IMG/VR virus record: IMGVR_UViG_3300010885_018066
Span: 1-42,023 of that record
Direction: 5' to 3' (one strand)
Origin: a virus
DNA: 42,023 bases
The position numbers and the translations under genes were made by a program. The notes under the pieces are model-generated. The model searched no databases. It worked only from the letters and a program-made list of their open reading frames with translations, and was not told where the DNA came from. Positions within the stretch are counted from its first letter, which is position 1, and each line of letters begins with the position of its first letter. Below are positions 7,726 to 15,193 of the stretch, piece by piece.

Positions 7726-8303
7726 GATGCTACAATTAAATAAAGCGCGTTACCATTGCTATTTTCGTTGCCCATTGTTTCGGCATATTTGTATTCGTCC
7801 GTTTGCTTTATTTCGGAAATTGCGTTCTGAATTATAACCGCCTGTTCATCTGCCAAGGTAAACGTAATTTGCTGAAATGGTGCTTTATCGCCATCCTTTA
7901 AACTAAAATCTTCGCCAAAAGTATCTGAATCTAAATCAAAGCCCGGAATATCCAAGCCCCAGTCTGTTACCTGCCCTGCATCCCATTAATTCGCAATAAT
8001 ATTCCAGTCCCATTCTCCACCGCTCACATTATCCTTTATCAGAAATTCGCGCTGTTGCTCTTCAGTTAAGTCATCCGCCACTATAATCGAAACCTATTTT
8101 AACCCTGCCTCCTTGCAAGCCTTCAGCCGCATATTTCCACCAAGTACCACCATGTCCGCGTTTACGACAATCGGGCGAATCTTTAGCATTTCGGGAAAGT
8201 CCTTGATAGACTTAACCAGCTTTGCAAACTTATCGTCCTTGATTAATCGCGGGTTATTCGGGTTTACCTTGACCGCTGAAATAGCAACTGTCTTACTTTT
8301 CAT
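7704..8303 (-). pseudogene. ParB-like nuclease-domain protein broken by two in-frame stops
   Basis: One continuous frame of 200 codons from ATG 8303 to the stop at 7704, interrupted by TAG (8096-8094, codon 70) and TAA (7988-7986, codon 106). It reads through as AISAVKVNPNNPRLIKDDKF ... VVLGGNMRLKACKEAGLK[*]VSIIVADDLTEEQQ...GGEWDWNIIAN[*]WDAGQVTDW, i.e. the N-terminal ParB/Srx-like domain with GGNMR motif and the usual C-terminal tail. Family members usually have Glu at both stop positions (KE-V, NE-W), so each stop is one base away (GAG to TAG, GAA to TAA). There is no frameshift. Either recently inactivated, read through, or a sequencing artefact. Confidence 0.8.
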
Positions 8304-8306
8304 AAT

Positions 8307-8315
8307 TCAAAGATA
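8307..8315 (-). promoter_or_regulatory. TATCTTTG(A) box, 3 nt before ATG 8303
   Basis: TAnnTTTG match directly after the rusA-like stop, at the same short distance to the start codon as other boxes here. Confidence 0.35.
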
Positions 8316-8633
8316 CGAATAAATTCCGAATGAGATAAACTCCTCGCCTTTAGGAACTATTTGTTTGTGTAGAACCATTCTAAAAATATCCCTGTCATTA
8401 AACCCGTATTTTTTGCAAAGAATATCAGTTACTAACTTTTCGGGGTTTGCAAGGTCTGAAAGTTTGGAGCTGAATCCAAAGCAGTATTCTACACGATACG
8501 GAGGTTTAGGTATTGGCATCGGTTTAAGCATTAGCAATAATTCTTTCTCAAATGCTTTGTATTCGTTTGTTTTAAATCTTTTACCCTGCCATGCTTGGTT
8601 TACCGAAAGAGGCTTAATATTTATTCGTTGCAT
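8307..8633 (-). CDS. RusA-like Holliday junction resolvase (108 aa)
   Basis: Endodeoxyribonuclease that resolves branched DNA before packaging. Starts MQRINIKPLSVNQAWQGKRF, the typical 'sxNxxW.Gr..k' opening, and has the SDLANPEKLVTDILCKKYGFNDRDI region (residues about 57-81, with acidic D58, D67 and the NDRD cluster) that carries the metal-binding aspartates in RusA. Lies 2 nt after the helicase gene. Confidence 0.85.
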   Translation of the reverse strand: MQRINIKPLSVNQAWQGKRFKTNEYKAFEKELLLMLKPMPIPKPPYRVEYCFGFSSKLSDLANPEKLVTDILCKKYGFNDRDIFRMVLHKQIVPKGEEFISFGIYSYL

Positions 8634-8635
8634 TT

Positions 8636-9997
8636 TTAAAATGGAGTTGTTGAATTTTCGGCATCTTTAAAAATATTGCAACTAATATCGCAAAACACTT
8701 CATCATCACCCGTTGCCCCGTGTCTGTTTTTGGCTGTTATAAGTGTTGCCTGTGTTTCGAGTATTTCAGTTCCGTTTTCATCTTTGTCCATTCCTGCGTA
8801 TTTAGGGCGAAAAATAAATGTAACAGAATCGCTATCCATTTCAAGGCTTCCCGAATCTCTTAAATCTGAAAGCATTGGTTTCTTTGTTGCTCTCTTTTCA
8901 ACTTCTCGGTTTAATTGAGCCAAAGCGATAATAGGAATTTTAAGTTCTTTTGCGAGTGCTTTTGTAGTTCTTGAAATGTGGCCTACTTCTTCTTCACGAT
9001 TTCCTTTGCTTCTAATATCCGGGGCGCGAATAAGTTGAACGTAATCAAAAATTGCCATTTCGATATTATCGCGTTCTTTGCGTATTCTCAAGTCTGCTGC
9101 TATTTGGCGAAGGTCGTTCATGTTATCAACTATGTGTAGGTTTGACTTTTTTATGTGGTTAATAACCCCGCTAAAATGATTGTGCATTGATTCTGGTATG
9201 TCTCCCTTGCTCAACTTCTCATAAGGGTATTTCAACAACCCACTAACAAGCCTGTTAATCAATTCCTCCCCACTCATTTCCATGCTATAAACCACTATTG
9301 GCTTTTGTTCTTTGCGTTTGTCTAAGCAGATATTATTTACCAATTGAATTATAAAAGCAGTTTTCCCGCTTCCAGGTCTTCCAGCTATGGTTATCATTCT
9401 ACCTTTGCAAAGCCCCCCCAAACGGTAATCTAAATCTTTTATGTGTGTACGTATGCCTCGAATGCCATTACCGTTAATTATCAAATCTGTTGTTTCGGTG
9501 TAGTAAGATTCTGCATAATCTTCTATTGACTTTTTAACAGCTCCCGAAAGAAAGTTGTGAATGTTTCCGGTTGCTTGAATCATTTCGTCCATCAACTGAA
9601 ATTCGTCCTTCGTTTCATCATGCGCGTTATTTAGAACTACGTGCGCGGTTCTTATTGCTTCTCTGCGGATATACTTTTGAAAAATTACTGCGGCATTGTA
9701 GGCGGGATTTATGACCGGTAGTTGTGCGAATCTGATTTCGTTGATGCCCTGAATGCCACCCGCTTTACTTAGCTTTCCTGATTCACGTAGTGATTCAATT
9801 ATTGCGTCCGGTGTTGCTGGTAGTTTAGTTAGGTAGTTGTTTTTAGCTGCATCGAATATTACACCGTGAGTGGGTAAATAAAAAGCATCGCTTGAAACAA
9901 GTTTAAACACCTCGCCTATTGTGTTTGTATCCGTTAAAATCGAATGTATTAATTCGATTTCGAGTTGTTCGGAGTATGGCGGTTTTTTATCTTCCAT
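8636..9997 (-). CDS. dnaB: DnaB-like replicative helicase (453 aa)
   Basis: Replication fork helicase. N-terminal DnaB domain (residues about 8-110, SEQLEIELIHSILTDTN) and RecA-like ATPase domain with Walker A GRPGSGKT at 206-213, a helicase motif ending IFDYVQLIRAP (about 303-313), and ALAQLNREVEKR (about 349-360), followed by the LRDSGSLEMDSD motif. Full length. Its start overlaps the 64-aa gene by 11 nt, within the replication operon. Confidence 0.93.
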   Translation of the reverse strand: MEDKKPPYSEQLEIELIHSILTDTNTIGEVFKLVSSDAFYLPTHGVIFDAAKNNYLTKLPATPDAIIESLRESGKLSKAGGIQGINEIRFAQLPVINPAYNAAVIFQKYIRREAIRTAHVVLNNAHDETKDEFQLMDEMIQATGNIHNFLSGAVKKSIEDYAESYYTETTDLIINGNGIRGIRTHIKDLDYRLGGLCKGRMITIAGRPGSGKTAFIIQLVNNICLDKRKEQKPIVVYSMEMSGEELINRLVSGLLKYPYEKLSKGDIPESMHNHFSGVINHIKKSNLHIVDNMNDLRQIAADLRIRKERDNIEMAIFDYVQLIRAPDIRSKGNREEEVGHISRTTKALAKELKIPIIALAQLNREVEKRATKKPMLSDLRDSGSLEMDSDSVTFIFRPKYAGMDKDENGTEILETQATLITAKNRHGATGDDEVFCDISCNIFKDAENSTTPF

Positions 9998-10181
9998 TGT
10001 GTTTTCTTTGTTGGTTAAGTATTTCCGGCTCTCCGTATTCGGGAAATGTGGTTAATATACAAAATGCTTTTTTCTTCTTTTCGAGTACTGAATCTTTATT
10101 GCTGAATATCCAGTCAATTACTTTGTCGCTATCGAATTTAGTTTCTTCAAACTTTGCTCTTATTTGTTCTGTTAAAGTCAT
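9987..10181 (-). CDS. Small hypothetical protein in replication operon (64 aa)
   Basis: Starts MTLTEQIRAKFEETKFDSDK, Lys-rich centre (LEKKKKAFCI). It overlaps both neighbours by 4 and 11 nt, so it is translated together with the initiator and helicase. Could be a loader or adaptor for DnaB by position, but no motif supports this. Confidence 0.6.
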   Translation of the reverse strand: MTLTEQIRAKFEETKFDSDKVIDWIFSNKDSVLEKKKKAFCILTTFPEYGEPEILNQQRKHNGR

Positions 10182-10972
10182 GTCATTAAAACTTTTTCAT
10201 CGAATAGGCCGTTGGTGAATGTTTTAATTCGGAGTCCCATTTGGTTTCTGTTACCTTCTTTGGCGGCTATTGCCTTTTCAAGTGCCGGTTTGATAACCAT
10301 GTACCCTTTGCCTTTTAGAACTTTCTTCCAGTCGCCTATTCCTATGCACCTATCCCATTGCGAAGATAGTTGCTCGATAGTGAAGTCGCGAAAAATAGCA
10401 TTTAGGAAGTTTTGGAATTGGGTGTATTCTTTTTCGGTGTGTTCTGTTTGGAAGTGTTCCGTGTGAGTTGAATATGGTTGTGAGAAAATTTCTTTAGCTG
10501 AAATGAAATTGTGATGTATTGTTTCTGTATTGTTAATGGTTACTGTATTGTTCTGTATTTGTTTATCTATACCTACACTGCCAATGCGTTGCTTTTGACT
10601 GTGCTTTTGTATTGCTTTGTCAAGTGCTTTTGTAGGTGCTATTGTATTTGCCTTTGCATTTGCCTGTGTATTTTTTGCAAGGGCAATTATATTTGCCGAC
10701 CATTGATTTTGACTTTTTTGATGAATAATAAAGAAGCCCCATTCAATTAAATCGTTAAAAGTATTTGCATAGGTTCGATAGTTTTTTATGCCTATCGCAT
10801 TCTTAGCCATTTCCATAGGGAATCCGAATTTTTCCTTCCACCCTAATCGGTTACAATGTTCGATGGCAAAGAAAAATAAAGCTGTGTGGTTTGGCGTAAT
10901 CTTTTCCGGATTCTCAAAAGCGAAGTCAAACCATGCCCTTGAAAGTTCATACCCTGTATAGTTTTTAGCCAT
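10178..10972 (-). CDS. Replication initiator / DnaD-like primosomal protein (264 aa)
   Basis: Starts MAKNYTGYELSRAWFDFAFE with a winged-helix-like N-terminal part (HTALFFFAIEHCNRLGWKEK; about residues 27-46; TYANTFNDLIEWGFFIIHQK, about 63-82), typical of phage replisome organisers. A Thr/Asn/Gln-rich linker (about 105-175) joins a C-terminal domain (about 180-264, FLNAIFRDFTIEQLSSQWDR). I preferred ATG 10972 to the longer start at 11020, because the region upstream forms a hairpin and carries a separate leader ORF. The start codon directly follows a run of nine T. Confidence 0.65.
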   Translation of the reverse strand: MAKNYTGYELSRAWFDFAFENPEKITPNHTALFFFAIEHCNRLGWKEKFGFPMEMAKNAIGIKNYRTYANTFNDLIEWGFFIIHQKSQNQWSANIIALAKNTQANAKANTIAPTKALDKAIQKHSQKQRIGSVGIDKQIQNNTVTINNTETIHHNFISAKEIFSQPYSTHTEHFQTEHTEKEYTQFQNFLNAIFRDFTIEQLSSQWDRCIGIGDWKKVLKGKGYMVIKPALEKAIAAKEGNRNQMGLRIKTFTNGLFDEKVLMT

Positions 10973-11060
10973 AAAAAAAAACAGCCCCAACCTCATCGCG
11001 CAAGAGCAAGTTGCGGTCAAAGAATTGGGGCGTAAAAGTTAGGAATGTTATCTTGCTCAT
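10965..11060 (-). CDS. 31-codon leader ORF overlapping the initiator start
   Basis: Starts MSKITFLTFTPQFFDRNLLL, ends AVFFYG. It lies 7 nt after a good promoter-like element, its coding sequence spans the hairpin at 10984-11031, and its stop (TAA 10967-10965) lies just inside the start of the initiator gene. Leader peptide of an attenuator or a translational coupler; inferred. Confidence 0.5.
   Translation of the reverse strand: MSKITFLTFTPQFFDRNLLLRDEVGAVFFYG
10973..11031 (-). terminator. Attenuator-like hairpin with T9 tract directly before ATG 10972
   Basis: Outer stem GCCCCAA/TTGGGGC (11031-11025 with 10990-10984) encloses an inner stem CGCAA/TTGCG (11015-11011 with 11003-10999), followed by T9 (10981-10973) and at once by the initiator ATG. 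No promoter can fit between the T-tract and the gene, so initiator transcription must read through it. Confidence 0.65.
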
Positions 11061-11067
11061 AACGGTT

Positions 11068-11100
11068 GCAAATATAATTAAAACAAACTGATTCTACAAA
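11068..11100 (-). promoter_or_regulatory. Bacteroidota-type promoter for leader/initiator
   Basis: TTTG at 11100-11097, 20-nt spacer, TATATTTGC at 11076-11068: both the -33 and -7 elements at the normal spacing. The best promoter match in the window. Confidence 0.65.
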
Positions 11101-11402
11101 CTTTTATCGAATTTACTCGCCCGTTTGCGAAAGAAATCTTTGTGCTGCGGGTACTCATTTGCAAACATTCGAGCGTAATAGGCTGTGAAGGAATTATTCA
11201 CCTTAAAAATATCATCCTTAGCACTTACATTAGTCTGCCACCGAATCACTTCAAAAACGCCCTTTGCGCCCCAATGCGAGTATCCTTTATCTATTGCCTG
11301 TAATGCCACACGTTTGAACGCCTCATAAATTTGAGGGTTATCCGTGTGGTACTTTGGGAACTGTTTATTTTCAATTCCGCTGAATAGGTTTAGTTGGTTC
11401 AT
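11094..11402 (-). CDS. Conserved phage hypothetical protein (102 aa)
   Basis: Starts MNQLNLFSGIENKQFPKYHT. The block DKGYSHWGAKGVFEVIRWQT (residues about 40-59) and the ending FRKRASKFDK are familiar from phage replication regions, but the function is unknown. I chose ATG 11402, one nt after the stop of the SSB-like gene, over the longer frame at 11432. The last codons overlap the upstream part of the initiator promoter. Confidence 0.65.
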   Translation of the reverse strand: MNQLNLFSGIENKQFPKYHTDNPQIYEAFKRVALQAIDKGYSHWGAKGVFEVIRWQTNVSAKDDIFKVNNSFTAYYARMFANEYPQHKDFFRKRASKFDKSL

Positions 11403-11403
11403 A

Positions 11404-11748
11404 TCAGAATGGTAAATTTCCATCTCCATCATCTTCCTTCACCGGCACTTCACTCGCAGGATTAGACGCAGATTTTGTAGGCTCGGTGGAAGAAGCCGCG
11501 CCCGACATCCAAACACGTTTACCATTACCAAGATACTTTTTCTTTTCCTTTGCTTCGCGTTGCTCTTTAGTTTGCGTATCGCAAACGCCTACATTATTTC
11601 CATACTGGTCAATATCATCATTGACAAAGATTTGAAGGTTGTAGTATTTGGCTCCGCTCTTAAAAGGATTGCCATTTTTATCTACTGTTTGGATTTTCGT
11701 TTTGTCGATTTTTGTGAGGTCAATGCTCACGCTTAAAATTTCTGCCAT
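11404..11748 (-). CDS. Putative single-stranded DNA-binding protein (114 aa)
   Basis: A beta-rich N-terminal part (SVSIDLTKIDKTKIQTVDKN; YYNLQIFVNDDIDQYGNNVG, about residues 36-55), a Lys/Glu stretch, then a disordered Ser/Thr/Pro linker ending in an acidic tip KEDDGDGNLPF. That tip copies the DDDIPF-type tail used by SSB proteins to recruit partners. Together with its place in the replication operon, this supports an SSB role; the OB fold itself cannot be confirmed by eye. Confidence 0.55.
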   Translation of the reverse strand: MAEILSVSIDLTKIDKTKIQTVDKNGNPFKSGAKYYNLQIFVNDDIDQYGNNVGVCDTQTKEQREAKEKKKYLGNGKRVWMSGAASSTEPTKSASNPASEVPVKEDDGDGNLPF

Positions 11749-11753
11749 GTTGT

Positions 11754-11912
11754 TTACTTGTTTTTATTTTGTTTTTTACGTTCCTCAATAAGTTGTTTAT
11801 ACAGTTCACTTGCCTCGAAGTTATTACGTTGGTCAAGTGCTTTCTGATAGGCGCGTTGAATCCGGTCAATGTAGGCCGTTTGCGATTCGTTGGGTAGTTT
11901 AGGTAGTTGCAT
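11754..11912 (-). CDS. Small charged helical protein (52 aa)
   Basis: Starts MQLPKLPNESQTAYIDRIQR and continues as one long charged helix to the end (ELYKQLIEERKKQNKNK). It lies 6 nt upstream of the SSB-like gene in a row of tightly packed short genes. No family recognised. Confidence 0.5.
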   Translation of the reverse strand: MQLPKLPNESQTAYIDRIQRAYQKALDQRNNFEASELYKQLIEERKKQNKNK

Positions 11913-11914
11913 GG

Positions 11915-12031
11915 TTATTTAATTAATAGCATTAATCCGATAAGCCACATAGGGGAGGTTATAAAAGCCGCAACCAATATAGCAAGAATAAAAATACAAA
12001 CGTCTGATAGATAAATTACTTTCTTTTTCAT
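11915..12031 (-). CDS. Small membrane protein (38 aa)
   Basis: Starts MKKKVIYLSDVCIFILAILV and is almost wholly hydrophobic to residue 36, so one or two membrane spans. Start overlaps the preceding 25-aa gene by ATGA, and its stop lies 2 nt before the next start. Function unknown. Confidence 0.45.
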   Translation of the reverse strand: MKKKVIYLSDVCIFILAILVAAFITSPMWLIGLMLLIK

Positions 12032-12105
12032 ATCTCATTTTTTATTTCCTCAAATTCCACGTCCTCGCATGGACAGGTGATGCCGTAGATTGTGCAGGTG
12101 GTCAT
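12028..12105 (-). CDS. 25-codon Cys-rich micro-ORF
   Basis: Starts MTTCTIYGITCPCEDVEFEE; three Cys in the first 13 residues, acidic C-terminal half. It has ATGA overlaps with both neighbours (12105-12102 and 12031-12028), which supports true translation despite its size. Function unknown. Confidence 0.4.
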   Translation of the reverse strand: MTTCTIYGITCPCEDVEFEEIKNEI

Positions 12106-12542
12106 TTCTTGGCGTAATTTATTGCAAGGTTCTGAATTACTTCCTTTGCAGTTTGGATAGGTATTTGTTTGGCTCCCAATATAGTAAGCAAACGGATTAC
12201 TTCGCTATCTAAATGTATAATCTTAGATTGCAGCTCTTCATTCTTTGCCGGCTTTGTTACAGAAACACTTTTTCTTGTATTCAGTAAATAACCTCCATGA
12301 TTATCAATCCAATAATTTTCTCTTCCATTTAAAAGTTGAATTGGTATATTATTTTCTATAACAACAATTTTTATATTACTCGATTCATTCCCAAGCGAAC
12401 CAATCCATTCCATTATAGATTTAACCGAACTTCTTTTGTGCTCATTTAATCTTGCATTCAAATTCGATTTTGTTGTCTTTCCAATATAAACAACCCTATT
12501 TTCTATCGGGCAAACAAGCCCATATATGGTTCCTGTTTTCAT
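12102..12542 (-). CDS. GIY-YIG nuclease-domain protein (146 aa)
   Basis: Seen: TIY at residues 5-7, VYIG at 18-21, the catalytic-type Arg in LNARLNEHKR (R31), and Glu75 in NGRENYWID, in the order expected of the GIY-YIG fold. Residues about 100-146 form a separate helical tail (SKIIHLDSEVIRLLTILGAK). Small free-standing members in phages act as homing-type or repair nucleases; which applies is unclear. ATGA overlap with the upstream 52-aa gene. Confidence 0.75.
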   Translation of the reverse strand: MKTGTIYGLVCPIENRVVYIGKTTKSNLNARLNEHKRSSVKSIMEWIGSLGNESSNIKIVVIENNIPIQLLNGRENYWIDNHGGYLLNTRKSVSVTKPAKNEELQSKIIHLDSEVIRLLTILGAKQIPIQTAKEVIQNLAINYAKK

Positions 12543-12697
12543 AGGTTATCAGTTTTCCATTGCTCAACAAGGGCTTCAACAAAGTTCTTGAAATTGCCGC
12601 CATTCATTTTTATTTTCTTCTCTACAAATAATATTGTAGATTTTGGAAAGTCCATTAGTTTCCGAACCCTTTTTTGTTTTACCATTTTCTTAGCCAT
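12539..12697 (-). CDS. Small basic protein, possibly ribbon-helix-helix (52 aa)
   Basis: Starts MAKKMVKQKRVRKLMDFPKS, then STILFVEKKIKMNGGNF and a helix NFVEALVEQW. A basic arm, a strand and two helices would suit an Arc/CopG-type DNA-binding protein. As first gene of the minus operon next to a divergent control region, an autoregulator is plausible, but the motif is short. Confidence 0.45.
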   Translation of the reverse strand: MAKKMVKQKRVRKLMDFPKSTILFVEKKIKMNGGNFKNFVEALVEQWKTDNL

Positions 12698-12713
12698 TGT
12701 TTTTATTTGTGCC

Positions 12714-12722
12714 GCAAATTTA
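12714..12722 (-). promoter_or_regulatory. TAAATTTGC box upstream of minus early operon
   Basis: TAnnTTTG match 16 nt before ATG 12697. No clear -33 TTTG at the right distance. Confidence 0.45.
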
Positions 12723-12863
12723 GCATTTCAATATATATAGCCATATATACTTATCAACATGGTGCTGTTTATATCTTTAATGAACTTTAGTTTGGTAATG
12801 TCGTATATACCGCTACTATTGCACGTCATTAGCAATGAAGCTAACGGCAAAAACAAAAACAAA
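12723..12863. promoter_or_regulatory. Divergent control region with AT palindrome
   Basis: Between the minus and plus early operons. It holds the inverted repeat TATATAT-AGCC-ATATATA (12732-12749), a possible operator, and a second short one (ATTGC/GCAAT near 12818-12836). A frame opening at ATG 12759 runs through here into the 48-aa gene but begins with an unlikely hydrophobic stretch, so I treat it as non-coding. Confidence 0.4.
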
Positions 12864-13010
12864 ATGACTAAGCTAACCAAAGAACAAGTAGAGAACATTG
12901 CAAACGGATATTTGACACAATGCTTTAATGAAGGAGTTTATGGAGTATATCCATCTTATCTATTCCAACAATATTGCATGGCCATTAATTACATTGAATC
13001 ACATTTTTAA
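12864..13010 (+). CDS. Small hypothetical protein, first gene of plus operon (48 aa)
   Basis: Starts MTKLTKEQVENIANGYLTQC. ATG 12864 follows an A-rich stretch (aaaacaaaaacaaa) typical of Bacteroidota translation starts; the in-frame ATG at 12759 is less likely. Helical, no known family. Confidence 0.5.
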   Translation: MTKLTKEQVENIANGYLTQCFNEGVYGVYPSYLFQQYCMAINYIESHF

Positions 13011-13020
13011 ACGAATCGAA

Positions 13021-13242
13021 ATGACATCAACAATCAAAACAATGTCCAACACTCGCCTATTCCGGGAATGGCTAACACAGTGCGCGAAATTACGCAACCA
13101 CAACAAAGGATACCTAACTATTTTAACCGAATGCACCAAGCTAATTAAAACGGCTATTGAGCGCGAAATGGATGCAAGACAAATGAACTGGCGAATACTT
13201 AACTCGCAGAAAACAATTTTAATAACCTTTTCAGAAAATTAA
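13021..13242 (+). CDS. Small hypothetical protein (73 aa)
   Basis: Starts MTSTIKTMSNTRLFREWLTQ, helical and basic. ATG 13021 lies 10 nt after the previous stop; the longer frame from 12928 would overlap that gene. No family recognised. Confidence 0.5.
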   Translation: MTSTIKTMSNTRLFREWLTQCAKLRNHNKGYLTILTECTKLIKTAIEREMDARQMNWRILNSQKTILITFSEN

Positions 13243-13244
13243 CC

Positions 13245-13352
13245 ATGAGAACCGACAGCCTACTAACAACGGAACAGATAGCGGATATTGTACTTGTTGC
13301 AATATCGCTCGGAGTATTCGACCTTATTTTTTATGTAACTAAAATCAATTAA
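13245..13352 (+). CDS. Small single-span membrane protein (35 aa)
   Basis: Starts MRTDSLLTTEQIADIVLVAI; residues about 14-31 form one hydrophobic span. Its start lies 2 nt after the previous stop and its stop 5 nt before the next start. Function unknown. Confidence 0.45.
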   Translation: MRTDSLLTTEQIADIVLVAISLGVFDLIFYVTKIN

Positions 13353-13357
13353 ACAAA

Positions 13358-13642
13358 ATGAAAATCAAACTAAAAGTAGAAACAGAAATCGAAAAGGAAA
13401 TTGCTTTTCCTTACTTCCTCAAAATGGATTCAGGAACTTATGTAGCCTATCTTAATGAAGACAAAACATTAATAGTTAGGGATAGCTCAGTAGATTGGTA
13501 TAGCCAGTTTATGGAAACCTATATTTGCGATGCTGAGCACATAGAAATTACAGCGGAGGAGTTCACTCGAAGATACGACCGCATTATTGAACATTTGCAG
13601 TCTTTTAAATCACAATTCTTTTTAATCAACAAACCAAAATAA
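13358..13642 (+). CDS. Hypothetical protein (94 aa)
   Basis: Starts MKIKLKVETEIEKEIAFPYF; strands then helices (EFTRRYDRIIEHLQSFKSQF). Two nt before the ATPase gene, so probably part of the recombination module. No family recognised. Confidence 0.6.
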   Translation: MKIKLKVETEIEKEIAFPYFLKMDSGTYVAYLNEDKTLIVRDSSVDWYSQFMETYICDAEHIEITAEEFTRRYDRIIEHLQSFKSQFFLINKPK

Positions 13643-13644
13643 AA

Positions 13645-14490
13645 ATGGAACTTAGAAAAGCAACAAGACAGAAAGCCAAAATTAGATTAGGACTTTCAGC
13701 GGTAAGTGGAGGCGGTAAAACATACTCCGCACTATTATTAGCAAATGGACTTTGTGGAGATTGGGGCAAAGTAGCCCTAATTGATACGGAAAATGGAAGC
13801 GGTGATTTATACGCTCACTTAGGAGAGTATATGGTTCTGCCATTACAAGCCCCATATTCACCCGAAAGATACATTCAAGCGATAAAAGCCTGTGAAGATG
13901 CCGGAGCCGCTGTAATTATCATTGATTCAATTACTCACGAATGGGACGGCAAAGGTGGAATTTTGGAAATAAGCAACTCCATGACAGGAAATAGCTACAC
14001 AAATTGGGCGAAACTAACACCGCGCCATCAATCATTTATAGATGCTATCCTTCAAAGCAAGTGCCACGTCATTACAACTGTAAGAAGAAAGCAGGACTAT
14101 GAAATGACTACTAACTCAGCCGGTAAACTTACACCGCAAAAAATAGGCTTGAAAGAAGTAACCCGCGAAGGTTTTGAGTATGAATTAACTTTGAACCTTG
14201 AAATTGATACTAACCACATGGCTACTTGCTCAAAGGATAGAACAGGATTGTTTGCCGGTAAACCCGAATTTGTCCCTTCCATTGAAACTGGTAAATTGAT
14301 AGCGGAGTGGTGCGAAACAGGCGTTGATACTGAAAGCGCGGTAAGTGATGCTGTTGCTAAGTTAGCGAAGTGTGAAAATGTGGATGATTTAAAAGACTTG
14401 AAAAACCTTTTGCCGAAATACGTAACTGATGATAAGCGATTTAAGGATGCAGGAAACAAAAAATATCTTGAACTAAGTAAAAAAGCATAA
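13645..14490 (+). CDS. Sak4/RecA-like ATPase (single-strand annealing/recombination) (281 aa)
   Basis: AAA_24-type RecA-like ATPase, as in phage Sak4 recombinases. Walker A SAVSGGGKT at residues 18-26, Walker B AAVIIIDS at 88-95, followed by SITHEWDG. A VITTVRRKQDYEM segment (about 139-151) and a KIGLKEVTREGFEYE block are typical of the phage group. Immediately followed by the exonuclease gene, the common pairing of annealase and exonuclease in phage recombination operons. Confidence 0.85.
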   Translation: MELRKATRQKAKIRLGLSAVSGGGKTYSALLLANGLCGDWGKVALIDTENGSGDLYAHLGEYMVLPLQAPYSPERYIQAIKACEDAGAAVIIIDSITHEWDGKGGILEISNSMTGNSYTNWAKLTPRHQSFIDAILQSKCHVITTVRRKQDYEMTTNSAGKLTPQKIGLKEVTREGFEYELTLNLEIDTNHMATCSKDRTGLFAGKPEFVPSIETGKLIAEWCETGVDTESAVSDAVAKLAKCENVDDLKDLKNLLPKYVTDDKRFKDAGNKKYLELSKKA

Positions 14491-14492
14491 CC

Positions 14493-15167
14493 ATGAAAGA
14501 GTTTAAAATAAGAGCGAGTGCAGGAAGTAAAATCTGCACCGCTAAATCAAAACCGAACATCCTTCCTGTTGGCGCAAAAACGTATTGCGAACAATGGGTT
14601 AAGCAACAGATTTACCAACGCAGAAAGGAGTTTACAAGTAAGTTTACGGCAAAGGGCGAAATGGTTGAACTTGAATCTTTCAAAACTATTGGGAAACACT
14701 TAAAAATTGAATTACTTGTTAAGAATGACGAGTATTTTGAAAATGATTTTGCGAGTGGTTCTCCAGATTGCTTACCTGGTGAAATAGTTATTGATGCAAA
14801 AAATAGTTGGGATTGCTTTTCCTTCCCCCTATTTGATGATGAAATACCAAACGATGACAATTATTATCAAGGTCAGATTTATATGTGGCTAACGGGGCTT
14901 AAAATGGCTAAGTTCGTTTATGTTCTTTCTGATACACCCGAAAAACTTATTCAGCAGGAAGCAAAGTCTTACTGTTACAAAGCGGGCTACGATTTAACGC
15001 CCGAAATAGTTGATGAAATGCGCGAAAGAATGACTTATGCAAACATTCCCGATGAATACAAAATAAAGGTGTTTGATGTTGTGCGGAATGATGATGATAT
15101 TGAGTTTATTAAGCAGCGGGTTATTCTTTGCCGGGAGTACATAAAAACGCTTGTAAAAATCAATTAG
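14493..15167 (+). CDS. YqaJ/RecB-like PD-(D/E)XK exonuclease (224 aa)
   Basis: Seen: GEMVE (residues 55-59), GSPD with D92, IVIDAKNSW with D101 and K103, and YYQGQIYMW at about 127, i.e. the E...D...(D)xK...Q pattern of viral recombinase nucleases. It would resect double-strand ends for the ATPase encoded 2 nt upstream. Full-length, normal start. Confidence 0.8.
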   Translation: MKEFKIRASAGSKICTAKSKPNILPVGAKTYCEQWVKQQIYQRRKEFTSKFTAKGEMVELESFKTIGKHLKIELLVKNDEYFENDFASGSPDCLPGEIVIDAKNSWDCFSFPLFDDEIPNDDNYYQGQIYMWLTGLKMAKFVYVLSDTPEKLIQQEAKSYCYKAGYDLTPEIVDEMRERMTYANIPDEYKIKVFDVVRNDDDIEFIKQRVILCREYIKTLVKIN

Positions 15168-15193
15168 AATTAATTCACAGTTAAAGAAACGAA

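Noticed and set aside
7704-8303. Genome-wide stop-codon reassignment
   Set aside because: TAG, TAA and TGA all end other genes at natural lengths here, and known phage recoding gives Gln or Trp, not Glu.
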